Origin: Bacillota bacterium
Lineage (GTDB): Bacteria > Bacillota > Clostridia > Tissierellales > Peptoniphilaceae
Direction: 5' to 3'
NCBI GenBank assembly: GCA_028724185.1
Contig: JAQYDN010000021.1
Location: 1-64,000, forward strand
DNA: 64,000 bases
The translations under genes and the position numbers were made by a program. The first letter of the stretch is position 1. Each line of letters starts with the position of its first letter. Below the pieces are notes generated by a model. That model was not told the DNA's origin, ran no database searches, and was given only the letters and a program-made list of their open reading frames with translations. Positions 1-8,745 of this stretch are shown here, one piece after another.

Positions 1-12
1 TTTAATGAAGTC

Positions 13-41
13 TTGACATGTTGTTTACGTCCTGATATACT
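13..41 (+). promoter_or_regulatory. sigma-A-type promoter for tandem tRNA-Leu
   Basis: TTGACA (13-18), 17-bp spacer, TATACT (36-41), just upstream of the first tRNA. Confidence 0.75.
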
Positions 42-54
42 TTATAATTGTTGA

Positions 55-141
55 GCGGAGATGCTGGAATCGGCAGACAGGCATGTTTGAGGGGCATGTG
101 TGAGTCATCACGTGAGGGTTCAAGTCCCTTTCTCCGCACCA
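55..141 (+). tRNA. tRNA-Leu (anticodon GAG)
   Basis: GCGGAG/CTCCGC acceptor stem, anticodon stem CATGT/GCATG with loop TTGAGGG, long variable arm, GGTTCAAGTCC T-arm, encoded CCA. Confidence 0.95.
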
Positions 142-149
142 AATAAAAG

Positions 150-173
150 TCGACCCGAAAGGGTCGATTTTTC
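150..173 (+). terminator. intrinsic terminator
   Basis: TCGACCC-GAAA-GGGTCGA followed by T-run. Confidence 0.75.
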
Positions 174-225
174 ATTATTATTTACATCGGATTTATTCTG
201 TGTTAAAATAAATCGAACGATATAG

Positions 226-312
226 GCGGAGATGCTGGAATTGGCAGACAGGCATGATTCAGGCTCATGTGTGAGTCATCACGTGAGGGTTCAAGTCCCT
301 TTCTCCGCACCA
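226..312 (+). tRNA. tRNA-Leu (anticodon CAG)
   Basis: Same scaffold as the upstream tRNA; anticodon loop TTCAGGC; encoded CCA. Confidence 0.95.
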
Positions 313-318
313 AGGAGG

Positions 319-343
319 CCGCACACAAATGTGCGGTTTTTTT
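319..343 (+). terminator. intrinsic terminator
   Basis: CCGCACA-CAAA-TGTGCGG followed by T7. Confidence 0.8.
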
Positions 344-363
344 ATATCTATTTTTTAAAGAAG

Positions 364-1644
364 ATGGGTATATGGATAATGGGTGATACGATGAACAATG
401 CAAAAATGAGAATAAATCGGTTGGCCGATCGTGGAAGCGTTCACATGATCGAAGAAAATCGATCGTCGGTGATTGTCGCCTCCGTGACGGTGGCACATAT
501 TCCCGTTATTTTATATGTTTTTGACAATACACATCGCGGAGGCGCTTTCGGATGCCTGGAAGGGGAATCGGTCTTGCGGGCGATCCGCATTGCCGAGGCG
601 GCGAAGGTTCCCCTGGTTGGTTTGTGCGCCTCGGCGGGCGCCAATCTTTTGGAGGGTCAGCTGTCGCTTGTCGCGGCGGGTAAAGTTTTCCAAGCTTGTC
701 ACAACCTCGATGTGCCGCATCTGTTTTTATCTTACGGCCCCTGCATCGGCGCCGTCGCTTACTTATCGAAACAGGCGGATTTTGTCTTGGCGCTCAGGGA
801 ACAGTCCTTCTTTTGTCTTACGGGACCGAAGATCGTCAAGTCGGCGATCTTTTGTGACGAAACCCTCGAGGAGATAGGGGGCGCGCAAAAGACGGCGGAA
901 CAGGGAGGCCTTCACATGCTCTCGGATGAAGAGGAAGAGATGGAGGAAAACTGCAGAAAGCTCTTGCGGTATTTAAAGCGTTCGAAGTCGACGGTCTTTT
1001 ATTCCGAGCGAGACGAGGTCATCTCGAGCGGGGAAAATTCGACGATGGAAGCGCTGATATCGAATCTTCTAGACGACGATACGACGCTTTGGATGTGGTC
1101 GGAGTGGGCGAAAAACGCCTTCGCGGTATTCGGCTATTTGGGCGGTCGACGCGTCGGAATTTTCGCCAACAACCCCGAGTATGCCGGCGGCGTGATCGAC
1201 AGAGACGCCGCGTTGAAGGCGGCGAAGTTCTACAAGCTCTGCAGCCGACTCTCCATTCCCGTCTTAAGTCTCGCGGACACGCCCGGGTTCTTGCCCGGCG
1301 CGGAGTCGGAAAGAAGCGGTGTTTTGGATGCGGGAGCCGAGATGATCGAGAGTTATCTCTCCCACCGATCCGGGAAAATGACCGTCGCCGCGGGTCGGGT
1401 CCTCGGAGGCGCTTATATGGCGATGGGCTGTAAGGAGATGGGCGCTCGCGCCTACGCGGCTTTTCCTCAAGCGACCATCGGCGTCATGGGCGCCTCGATC
1501 GCTTCGGAAATTTTACGCGGCGAGGATATGTCGCACTATGAAAAGAATTGTCTCTCGGTTCAAGCGGCGCTGAAGACGGGCTGCGTCGATCGCATCGTCG
1601 ATCCGTCCGAACTCAAGGCCTATATCATGGGGGTGATTCGATGA
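364..1644 (+). CDS. acyl-CoA carboxylase/decarboxylase carboxyltransferase subunit
   Basis: ORF track 232..1644 starts inside the tRNA; first sensible start is 364 (or 379/391). Motifs LADTPGFLPG, GGAYMAMGCKEMGARAYAAFPQATIGVMGA typical of carboxyltransferase domains. Confidence 0.8.
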   Translation: MGIWIMGDTMNNAKMRINRLADRGSVHMIEENRSSVIVASVTVAHIPVILYVFDNTHRGGAFGCLEGESVLRAIRIAEAAKVPLVGLCASAGANLLEGQLSLVAAGKVFQACHNLDVPHLFLSYGPCIGAVAYLSKQADFVLALREQSFFCLTGPKIVKSAIFCDETLEEIGGAQKTAEQGGLHMLSDEEEEMEENCRKLLRYLKRSKSTVFYSERDEVISSGENSTMEALISNLLDDDTTLWMWSEWAKNAFAVFGYLGGRRVGIFANNPEYAGGVIDRDAALKAAKFYKLCSRLSIPVLSLADTPGFLPGAESERSGVLDAGAEMIESYLSHRSGKMTVAAGRVLGGAYMAMGCKEMGARAYAAFPQATIGVMGASIASEILRGEDMSHYEKNCLSVQAALKTGCVDRIVDPSELKAYIMGVIR

Positions 1645-1883
1645 AGTTGATCGCGCCGATTCCCGGAAGAATCGAGGCGCTTGCCTGCGCGGAAGGCGCG
1701 CGGATTGCGCGGGGAGACGTCGCTTTGTATATGGAGAGTATGAAGATGAAAATTCCCGTATATGCGCAGGAGGACGGCGTTATTTCTTATCGCGTCGGCG
1801 AATCCGACGCGGTCTTGCGCGGAGACGTCCTCGCCGAGATCTGTGCTGAAGAGACGGATGTGGGCGGAAAAAACGATAAATGA
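1641..1883 (+). CDS. biotin/lipoyl attachment domain protein (biotin carboxyl carrier, YngHB-like)
   Basis: MKLIAPIPGRIEAL...ESMKMKIPV biotinylation motif; overlaps the upstream stop codon. Confidence 0.85.
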   Translation: MKLIAPIPGRIEALACAEGARIARGDVALYMESMKMKIPVYAQEDGVISYRVGESDAVLRGDVLAEICAEETDVGGKNDK

Positions 1884-2039
1884 AAATGTTTTTCAATTCC
1901 TCGGCCGGGCGGTTTTCGCCAAAGCCGGGGAATTTAAATTTAACTGAAAAGAATAAATTTTAGAAAACTTAGAGCATTTCAATTGTCCTTTTTTACCAAA
2001 TACTAGATTTTTTATACCGCTTTTGATAAGATAAGTAAA

Positions 2040-2149
2040 GATGAAAGCTGAAGAGCCACGGAGTCGGGAGCTGAAAGGCTCCTGCATTCCTGTTGCAAGC
2101 GAAACGCTTGCCTGGGCGATTCGTTTTTTAAAATGCAAGGGGTGAAAGA
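2040..2149 (+). promoter_or_regulatory. candidate structured 5' leader of the rnf operon
   Basis: GGAGC-TGAAAG-GCTCC and GCAAGCG-AAA-CGCTTGC hairpins followed by an alternative AAACG...CGTTT helix and T6 run, ending just before the rnfC RBS. Confidence 0.4.
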
Positions 2150-3475
2150 ATGGCAAAGACGAATCTCACTTTTTCTGTCGGCGGTGTTCACTTCGATGAA
2201 CATAAGGAACTGACAGAGGGAGTCGCTATTGAAGTTATGCCTTCACCGAAGTTGGTAAGGATTCCCATGAGCCAACATATCGGTGCTCCGTGTCAACCCA
2301 CCGTAGCTGTGGGCGATCACGTGCTGAGAGGGCAAATTGTCGGTAATTCCGACGCGTTTATTTCTGCGGCCGTACATAGTAGTGTATCGGGTGAAGTCGT
2401 ATCCATTGAAAAGGGATACGCTGCAAACGGTGTGTATACGGATATGGTCGTCATCGAAAATGATGGGAAAGATGACTTGGATCCGTCGATTAAACCGATC
2501 GACAACTACGAAGACTTGAGTATCGATGAAATCGTTACTTTAGTAAAGAACGCAGGTATCGTCGGCATGGGCGGTGCGGGCTTCCCGCTACATGCGAAGC
2601 TAAAGAGCGACGATCCCGTCCTCGACATCGTCATTTTAAACGGTGCGGAATGTGAACCGTTCCTGACGTGTGACCACCGTCTCATGCTCGAACAGGCGGA
2701 TGAATTGTTCGCATCGCTGAAATTGTTCCAAGATCTTTACAAGACGGACGAAGCTTACTTAGCCATCGAGGAAAACAAACCGGACGCCATCGAAAAGGCG
2801 AACCAAATGATCAAGGATAAGTATCCGACGCTTAAACTCGCCACGATGCAGACGAAGTATCCGCAAGGGGACTCGAAGCGTCAATCCGAAGCGGTTTGCG
2901 GCAGAATTGTTCCTCAAAACGGCGTCACCAACGACGTCGGCGTCTTCTTGACGAATGTACAGACCTCGAAAGCGTATTACGACTTAATCGCCAAAGGGAT
3001 GCCTTCGATCGAACGCATCTTGACGGTATCCGGTTCGGGTATCGAACATCCGAAGAACTTAATCGTACGTATAGGAACGCCGGTACAAGATATTCTCGAT
3101 TACTGCGGCGTAAAAGACAATGTCGTCGAGTTTATCTGCGGCGGGCCGATGACGGGCAAGTCGATCTTCGACTTTAACTCGCCCGTAACCAAGACCTCTT
3201 CGGGTATTTTGGCGTTTACGGATGTCGAAATCGACGATGCCGAACAAGGCCCCTGTATCCAATGCGGTCGCTGTGTCGATCACTGTCCGGCAAACATCAA
3301 CCCGACGCGGATCAACGCTTCGATCTTGAGAAACAGAGTCGACTTATGTCAAGAATACCACGCCGATCAATGTATGGAATGCGGCATCTGCTCGTTCGTA
3401 TGTCCGGCCAAGCGTTTCTTGAGCGAATCGACGAAGCTTGCTAAACGCGAAGTACGTGCCAACGCTCGTAAATAG
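2150..3475 (+). CDS. rnfC: electron transport complex subunit RnfC
   Basis: GMGGAGFPLHAKL, NGAECEPFLTCDHRLM, two CxxCxxC-type clusters at the C terminus; first gene of rnfCDGEAB. Confidence 0.95.
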   Translation: MAKTNLTFSVGGVHFDEHKELTEGVAIEVMPSPKLVRIPMSQHIGAPCQPTVAVGDHVLRGQIVGNSDAFISAAVHSSVSGEVVSIEKGYAANGVYTDMVVIENDGKDDLDPSIKPIDNYEDLSIDEIVTLVKNAGIVGMGGAGFPLHAKLKSDDPVLDIVILNGAECEPFLTCDHRLMLEQADELFASLKLFQDLYKTDEAYLAIEENKPDAIEKANQMIKDKYPTLKLATMQTKYPQGDSKRQSEAVCGRIVPQNGVTNDVGVFLTNVQTSKAYYDLIAKGMPSIERILTVSGSGIEHPKNLIVRIGTPVQDILDYCGVKDNVVEFICGGPMTGKSIFDFNSPVTKTSSGILAFTDVEIDDAEQGPCIQCGRCVDHCPANINPTRINASILRNRVDLCQEYHADQCMECGICSFVCPAKRFLSESTKLAKREVRANARK

Positions 3476-3487
3476 TAGGAGGTCAAA

Positions 3488-4474
3488 ATGGATAACAAGG
3501 TTAAAACCAAATCTCCTAGTTTACAAGGAGATGGACGCTTCGTACAATTAGCGCCCCACATTCGTTCAAACGAAACGGTCACGAAGATTATGCGCGATGT
3601 GTTGATCGCATTGGCTCCGGCCGTCGTCGGCAGCGTGTACTTCTTCGGCATGAATGCGCTTATTATTTATTTAATTTGTATTATATTTTGTGTCGGTAGC
3701 GAATATGTATTCCAAAAACTGGCAGGAAAAGAAATTCAAATCGGCGACTTGTCCGCGGTGGTTACGGCAATTCTCCTCGCGATGAACATGCCGGCAGGCG
3801 TTCCGCTATACGTCCCCGCGCTCGCTTCGATGTTTGCGATTATCATCGTCAAGGAAGCTTTCGGCGGCATCGGCGGTAACTTCGTGAACCCGGCGCTTGC
3901 AGGTCGTGCGATGGCCATGGTGTCCTGGCCTCAAGCCATGGCAACCTATACGGCACCGGCCGCAGCGGCAGCTGCAGGCGATGCGGTTTCGGCTGCGACA
4001 CCTCTGATGATTATTAAATCGGGAGAAAACTTAGCATCTCTTCCGCCGTTGAGCGACATGTTCTTAGGTAACATCGGCGGTGTTATCGGTGAAACGTCGG
4101 CATTACTTCTTTTAATTGGTGCATGCTACTTATTAATTCGCAAGGTAATCGACTGGAAGATCCCCGTCATCTACATTCTCACGACGATCGTCTTCTTATT
4201 TATCTTCGGCATTAGTACGGAATTGATGCCCTACGAAATCTTTGGTGGCGGTCTTATGCTCGGCGCCTTGTTTATGGCGACGGACTACAGTTCGACCCCG
4301 CAGGGAACGAAAGGGAAAATTATTTTTGCCATCGGTTGCGGTCTGTTAACTGCCCTGATCCGCATGAAGGGCAACATGGCCGAAGGCGTATCCTTCTCAA
4401 TTCTTTTAATGAACGTAGCCAGCCCGTTAATCGAACGTTTAACAAAAACGGAAGCTTATGGGGAGGCAAAATAA
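3488..4474 (+). CDS. rnfD: electron transport complex subunit RnfD
   Basis: Polytopic membrane protein, FVNPALAGRAMAMVSWP, FMATDYSSTP; operon context. Confidence 0.94.
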   Translation: MDNKVKTKSPSLQGDGRFVQLAPHIRSNETVTKIMRDVLIALAPAVVGSVYFFGMNALIIYLICIIFCVGSEYVFQKLAGKEIQIGDLSAVVTAILLAMNMPAGVPLYVPALASMFAIIIVKEAFGGIGGNFVNPALAGRAMAMVSWPQAMATYTAPAAAAAAGDAVSAATPLMIIKSGENLASLPPLSDMFLGNIGGVIGETSALLLLIGACYLLIRKVIDWKIPVIYILTTIVFLFIFGISTELMPYEIFGGGLMLGALFMATDYSSTPQGTKGKIIFAIGCGLLTALIRMKGNMAEGVSFSILLMNVASPLIERLTKTEAYGEAK

Positions 4475-5056
4475 ATGAAGAATTATTTACGCACCGGTTC
4501 GGTCCTTTTAATCATTGCCGCAGTGGCTGCAGGGCTGTTGGCGGTCGTCAACGGTCTTACCGAAGGCGTTATTGCCGAAGCTGAATTTGAAAAAACTGTG
4601 GCGGCTTACGAAGAAATTTACGGTGACAAGGCGGATTCCTTTGAACCGATGGAAGATTCCAAAAAAGCACCTATCCTCGAAAAATACGAAAGCATTCAAG
4701 ACATTTTCGTCGCAAAGAAAGGTGACGAAATTGTAGGATACGGTATCAATCACACGACGAACGGTTACGGCGGAGAAATGACCAACGCCATCGGCCTGTT
4801 AAACGACGGAACCATTGCCGGTTTTAGAAACATTCAAAATGCTGAAACACCCGGTATCGGAACTCAAATTACAGAACCGACATATTACGAATCGTTCAAC
4901 GGCAAGAGTATCAAAAACGGCGAGCTTAAAGGCTCCAAAGAACCCGCTGCCGACGACGAAATTATGATGATTACCGGCGCTACGGTTTCTTCGACAGGCG
5001 TACTCAACGGACTTAACGAAATCCTTCCCGCCTATGAAGAAATTAGTGCACAATAG
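4475..5056 (+). CDS. rnfG: electron transport complex subunit RnfG (FMN-binding)
   Basis: TGATVSS flavinylation-type motif, single N-terminal TM; operon context. Confidence 0.93.
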   Translation: MKNYLRTGSVLLIIAAVAAGLLAVVNGLTEGVIAEAEFEKTVAAYEEIYGDKADSFEPMEDSKKAPILEKYESIQDIFVAKKGDEIVGYGINHTTNGYGGEMTNAIGLLNDGTIAGFRNIQNAETPGIGTQITEPTYYESFNGKSIKNGELKGSKEPAADDEIMMITGATVSSTGVLNGLNEILPAYEEISAQ

Positions 5057-5066
5057 GGGGTAAGTC

Positions 5067-5660
5067 ATGAGTTTAGGAAAAGTATTTACAAATAGTATTT
5101 TCAAAAACAATCCGGTCTTTATGCAAATGATCGGTCTGTGTTCGGTCCTGGCTATTACGACGGCAGTTACTTCCGCGATCGCGATGGGCATTGCCGTAAC
5201 GTTCGTATTGATCTGTTCGAATGCAGTCGTCAGTTTGTTAAGAAATTTCATTCCCAACAATGTACGTATTCCGGCGTTTATCGTCGTCATCGCTGCATTC
5301 GTTACGATAGTAGAAATGGTATTGCACGCGTATAGTCCCTCAATCTATAACGCACTGGGCATCTTCCTTCCCTTGATCGTAGTTAACTGCTGTATCTTAG
5401 GGGAAGCTGAAGGATTTGCTTATCAAAACAAAGTCGTTCCGTCCATCGTCGACGGCTTGGGAACCGGGATCGGTTACAGCATCGCCGTATTATGCATGGC
5501 GATCATCCGCGAGTTCTTCGGTTACGGAACGTTGTTGGATATGCAAATTTTGCCGGAAGCGTACCCGGGCATCGGCATCTTCACCTCGCCCGCCGGCGCG
5601 TTTATTCTCCTGGGTCTATTGATTGCTGCATATCGTAGTATTATGGCAAAAAGAGCGTAG
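5067..5660 (+). CDS. rnfE: electron transport complex subunit RnfE
   Basis: NPVFMQMIGLCSVLAITTAV; polytopic; operon context. Confidence 0.93.
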   Translation: MSLGKVFTNSIFKNNPVFMQMIGLCSVLAITTAVTSAIAMGIAVTFVLICSNAVVSLLRNFIPNNVRIPAFIVVIAAFVTIVEMVLHAYSPSIYNALGIFLPLIVVNCCILGEAEGFAYQNKVVPSIVDGLGTGIGYSIAVLCMAIIREFFGYGTLLDMQILPEAYPGIGIFTSPAGAFILLGLLIAAYRSIMAKRA

Positions 5661-5673
5661 GGGGTAGGAGAGC

Positions 5674-6249
5674 ATGTCAAAGATATTTACAATACTTGTA
5701 TCTACAATCTTAGTTAACAACTATATTTTCGCGAAGTTCTTGGGGATTTGTCCGTTCATGGGCGTATCTTCTAAAACCGAGACCGCAACCGGCATGGGCG
5801 TCGCCGTTACATTCGTCGTCGTCATCGCATCGGCCGTCACGTGGTTGTTGCAACGTTTCGTCTTAGACGCGTTCGGTTTAGGTTACTTACAGACCATCGT
5901 CTTTATCCTGGTCATCGCATCGCTCGTTCAATTCGTCGAAATGTTCATCAAAAAATCATCTCCGTCGCTTTACTCGGCCATGGGTGTCTTCCTGCCGTTG
6001 ATTACGACGAACTGCATGGTTTTGGGTGTCACGGTATTGAACATTCAAAACGACTACAACTTAATTGAAACGATCTTTAGCGGCTTAGGTGCTTCTATCG
6101 GCTTTACGCTCGCACTTCTCTTACTGAGTGCCCTTCGTGAACGCATGGAAATTATGCCTATTCCCAAACCGTTGCAAGGTGTTCCGATTGCCCTCATCAG
6201 TGCGGGACTTATGTCCATTGCATTTATGGGTTTCCAAGGATTAGTTTAG
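5674..6249 (+). CDS. rnfA: electron transport complex subunit RnfA
   Basis: NNYIFAKFLGICPFMGVSSK; polytopic; operon context. Confidence 0.94.
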   Translation: MSKIFTILVSTILVNNYIFAKFLGICPFMGVSSKTETATGMGVAVTFVVVIASAVTWLLQRFVLDAFGLGYLQTIVFILVIASLVQFVEMFIKKSSPSLYSAMGVFLPLITTNCMVLGVTVLNIQNDYNLIETIFSGLGASIGFTLALLLLSALRERMEIMPIPKPLQGVPIALISAGLMSIAFMGFQGLV

Positions 6250-6261
6250 GAGGCGTTTGTC

Positions 6262-7200
6262 GTGGATGTACAAAACGTAATATATGCTGTCGTTATCCTC
6301 GGAATCATGGGTTTATTGTTAGGTGCCATCTTAGCCTTTGCGGATAAGGTATTTGCAGTGGACATGGATCCGAGAGTTGTAAAAGTATTAGACGCACTTC
6401 CGGGCGCGAACTGCGGTGCCTGCGGATATCCCGGTTGTGAAGGGATGGCAAACGCCATCGTCGCCGGCGACGCGCCCATTAACGGATGCGCGATCGGCGG
6501 ACAGGAAACGGCCACGGCTGTCGGCGCCATTATGGGCCAACAAGCTGCCGATATGGAAAGACAAGTTGCCGTGGTCCGCTGCCAAGGCGACTGCGAGCAC
6601 GCGAAAAATAAATACGACTACAACGGCTTAGTCGACTGTCGTCTTATCGGCGACTACGCACAAGGCTCCAAGGGCTGCTCGTCCGGTTGTTTGGGCGGGG
6701 GCACCTGTGTAAGCGTGTGTGAATTCGACGCCATCCATATTAACGATAAGGGTATCGCCTTTGTCGACAAGGAAAAATGTGTCGCTTGTAAAAAATGTAT
6801 CGAGATCTGCCCGAAACATATTATCGGTTTGATGCCCTATAAACAACAAACCGAAGTGAAGTGTTCGACACACGATGCCGGCAAGGTCGTTCGTTCCAAT
6901 TGCGACATCGGATGTATCGCATGCGGTCTTTGTGAAAGAAATTGTCCGAAAGACGCCATCCACGTCACCGACAATTTAGCGAAGATCGACTACGAAAAAT
7001 GTATCAACTGCGGTATTTGCGCATCGAAGTGCCCGACCGGCGCGATCTTTGTGGAATATCCCGAACGCGTTGAAAAGATGAAGGAAAAAGATCGCAAGAA
7101 GAAAGCGGAAGCAGTTCAAGCGAAAAAAGCGGAAGCGGCCGCTAAGAAGGCGGACGATAAGGAAAAAATCGTCGCAGCCGACGACGATCAAACAAAATAA
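6262..7200 (+). CDS. rnfB: electron transport complex subunit RnfB (GTG start)
   Basis: GANCGACGYPGCEGMANAI and multiple CxxCxxCxxxCP ferredoxin motifs; Lys/Ala/Glu-rich tail. Confidence 0.95.
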   Translation: MDVQNVIYAVVILGIMGLLLGAILAFADKVFAVDMDPRVVKVLDALPGANCGACGYPGCEGMANAIVAGDAPINGCAIGGQETATAVGAIMGQQAADMERQVAVVRCQGDCEHAKNKYDYNGLVDCRLIGDYAQGSKGCSSGCLGGGTCVSVCEFDAIHINDKGIAFVDKEKCVACKKCIEICPKHIIGLMPYKQQTEVKCSTHDAGKVVRSNCDIGCIACGLCERNCPKDAIHVTDNLAKIDYEKCINCGICASKCPTGAIFVEYPERVEKMKEKDRKKKAEAVQAKKAEAAAKKADDKEKIVAADDDQTK

Positions 7201-7218
7201 ATAACTTCAAGTTTAAGA

Positions 7219-7252
7219 AAAAAGGGGTGTAGCTTTGCTACATCCCTTTTTC
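7219..7252 (+). terminator. intrinsic terminator after rnfB
   Basis: AAAAGGGGTGTAGC-TTT-GCTACATCCCTTTTT. Confidence 0.8.
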
Positions 7253-7302
7253 ATATCGCGGTTTTATCTATGATATAATATATCCTTGACAAAGGGGGCA
7301 CT

Positions 7303-7680
7303 ATGAATAAAACCGATGCGTTGATAGGACTTGTCGTGATCGTCATCGCGGCGGCGCTCGCGGTGAGTCAATGGATGCCGAAAGAGGAGACGGCCCATGC
7401 CTACGTCAGCGTTCAAATCGATGGAAAAGAAGTCGAACAGATTCCGATGACGAAGGACAATTATCACAAGGAATATGTTTATCATGCTCACGGCGGCACG
7501 AATAAACTCGTGATCGACGAGAAGGGCTGTACGATGGTCGAGTCGGATTGTCCCGACGGGATCTGTCTACGCATGGCGCCGATCAAGTCGCCGGGGGAAA
7601 TGATCGTCTGTCTGCCGCATCGAATCGTCGCCGAGGTCAAGGATGAAAAGACGCCCGACATGGACGTGTTGTTGAAATAA
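7303..7680 (+). CDS. NusG domain II-containing protein (EetA-like)
   Basis: N-terminal TM; SDCPDGICLRMAPIKSPGEMIVCLPHRIV motif. Confidence 0.85.
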   Translation: MNKTDALIGLVVIVIAAALAVSQWMPKEETAHAYVSVQIDGKEVEQIPMTKDNYHKEYVYHAHGGTNKLVIDEKGCTMVESDCPDGICLRMAPIKSPGEMIVCLPHRIVAEVKDEKTPDMDVLLK

Positions 7681-7690
7681 AGGAAGAATC

Positions 7691-8194
7691 ATGCCCGTAA
7701 AGAAACAAGTATTTTTAGGACTGCTGCTCGCGATCGCCGTGACGATCGGCTATATCGAGACGATGATTCCGCTGCCGGTCGCCTTTCCGGGTGCGCGGCT
7801 CGGGTTATCGAATGTCGTCATCCTCACGACGATCGTCGTCTTCGGGCCGAAGGACGGCTTTATGATCGCGGTGTTGAAGAGTTTTTTGTTGATGCTCGTC
7901 ACGGGACAGGTCACCGGTTTTTTCTATAGTTTTGCAGGATCGCTTTTGTCCTGCGTCGCCATGATCTTGGCGTATCGCTATATCCGATCGGCGACGCTCG
8001 TCGGCGTGAGCTTTATCGGCTCCTTTTTTCACAACCTCGGTCAAGTCTTGATGGCAATTATTATGGTAAACAACGTCGGCCTATTGTCCTACTTGCCGTT
8101 TTTATTATTGCTCGGTTTGTTCACCAGTTACTTTGTGGGCCTTACGGCCAAGATGGCGAGTAGCCATTTGTTAAAGATGGGGGTACATCTATGA
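7691..8194 (+). CDS. Gx transporter family / heptaprenyl diphosphate synthase component I-like membrane protein (EetB-like)
   Basis: Polytopic; IPLPVAFPGARLGLSNVVILTTIVVFG pattern; adjacent to NusG_II gene. Confidence 0.85.
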   Translation: MPVKKQVFLGLLLAIAVTIGYIETMIPLPVAFPGARLGLSNVVILTTIVVFGPKDGFMIAVLKSFLLMLVTGQVTGFFYSFAGSLLSCVAMILAYRYIRSATLVGVSFIGSFFHNLGQVLMAIIMVNNVGLLSYLPFLLLLGLFTSYFVGLTAKMASSHLLKMGVHL

Positions 8195-8745
8195 GTTTGA
8201 TTTTAGCGTCTACATCGCCGAGGAGAAGAGATTTGTTGGATCGTGCAAAGATCGCGTATTCGGCGGTCGCCCCGAAGTACGACGAATCGACGCTGAGGGT
8301 GTCGGCGCCCGAGATCTACGTCATGCAACTCGCCTATCAGAAGGCAATGAGCGTCAAGGAGGGTGCCCAAGACGACGTCGTCTTGGCGCTGGATACCGTC
8401 GTCGCCGCAGGCGATGAGATCTTGGGAAAACCGAAGGACAGACAAGACGCCGAAGCGATGCTCAACAAGTTGAAGGGCCGGAGGCACCGCGTGATTACGG
8501 GGTATTGTATTTTGGGCGCCGAAAAATACGTCGATTATGACGTCGCGTACGTGACATTTGAAGATTTTTCGGACGATCAATTGGCGTCCTACCTGGATCA
8601 TCACGAATTTTTGGACAAGGCGGGCGCCTACGGCATTCAAGACATCGAGGAATTTAAGGTCGACGTCGAGGGCGACAGATGCACCGTCATCGGCATGCCC
8701 GTCGAGAAGGTGCTCGAACACTTGAAAGGAGAGGGGATTGGCTGA
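8191..8745 (+). CDS. maf: Maf family nucleotide pyrophosphatase
   Basis: LASTSPRRRDLL N-terminus, ALDTVVAAGDEILGKP, KAGAYGIQ. Confidence 0.93.
   Translation: MSLILASTSPRRRDLLDRAKIAYSAVAPKYDESTLRVSAPEIYVMQLAYQKAMSVKEGAQDDVVLALDTVVAAGDEILGKPKDRQDAEAMLNKLKGRRHRVITGYCILGAEKYVDYDVAYVTFEDFSDDQLASYLDHHEFLDKAGAYGIQDIEEFKVDVEGDRCTVIGMPVEKVLEHLKGEGIG

Noticed and set aside
55-312. Near-identical tandem 87-bp repeat as a mobile or CRISPR-like repeat
   Set aside because: It is two tRNA-Leu genes with different anticodons (GAG and CAG)
232-363. N-terminal 44 codons of the ORF 232..1644
   Set aside because: They translate the tRNA-Leu gene and its terminator; the real start is 364 or slightly later
203-496. 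Minus-strand 97-aa ORF over the second tRNA
   Set aside because: Antisense to tRNA and terminator; no coding signature
1990-2149. Assignment of the rnfC leader to a known riboswitch class (ZTP, c-di-GMP, cobalamin, SAM)
   Set aside because: Isolated similarities such as GCCTGGGC and GAGCCACGG do not occur with the rest of any consensus; left unassigned
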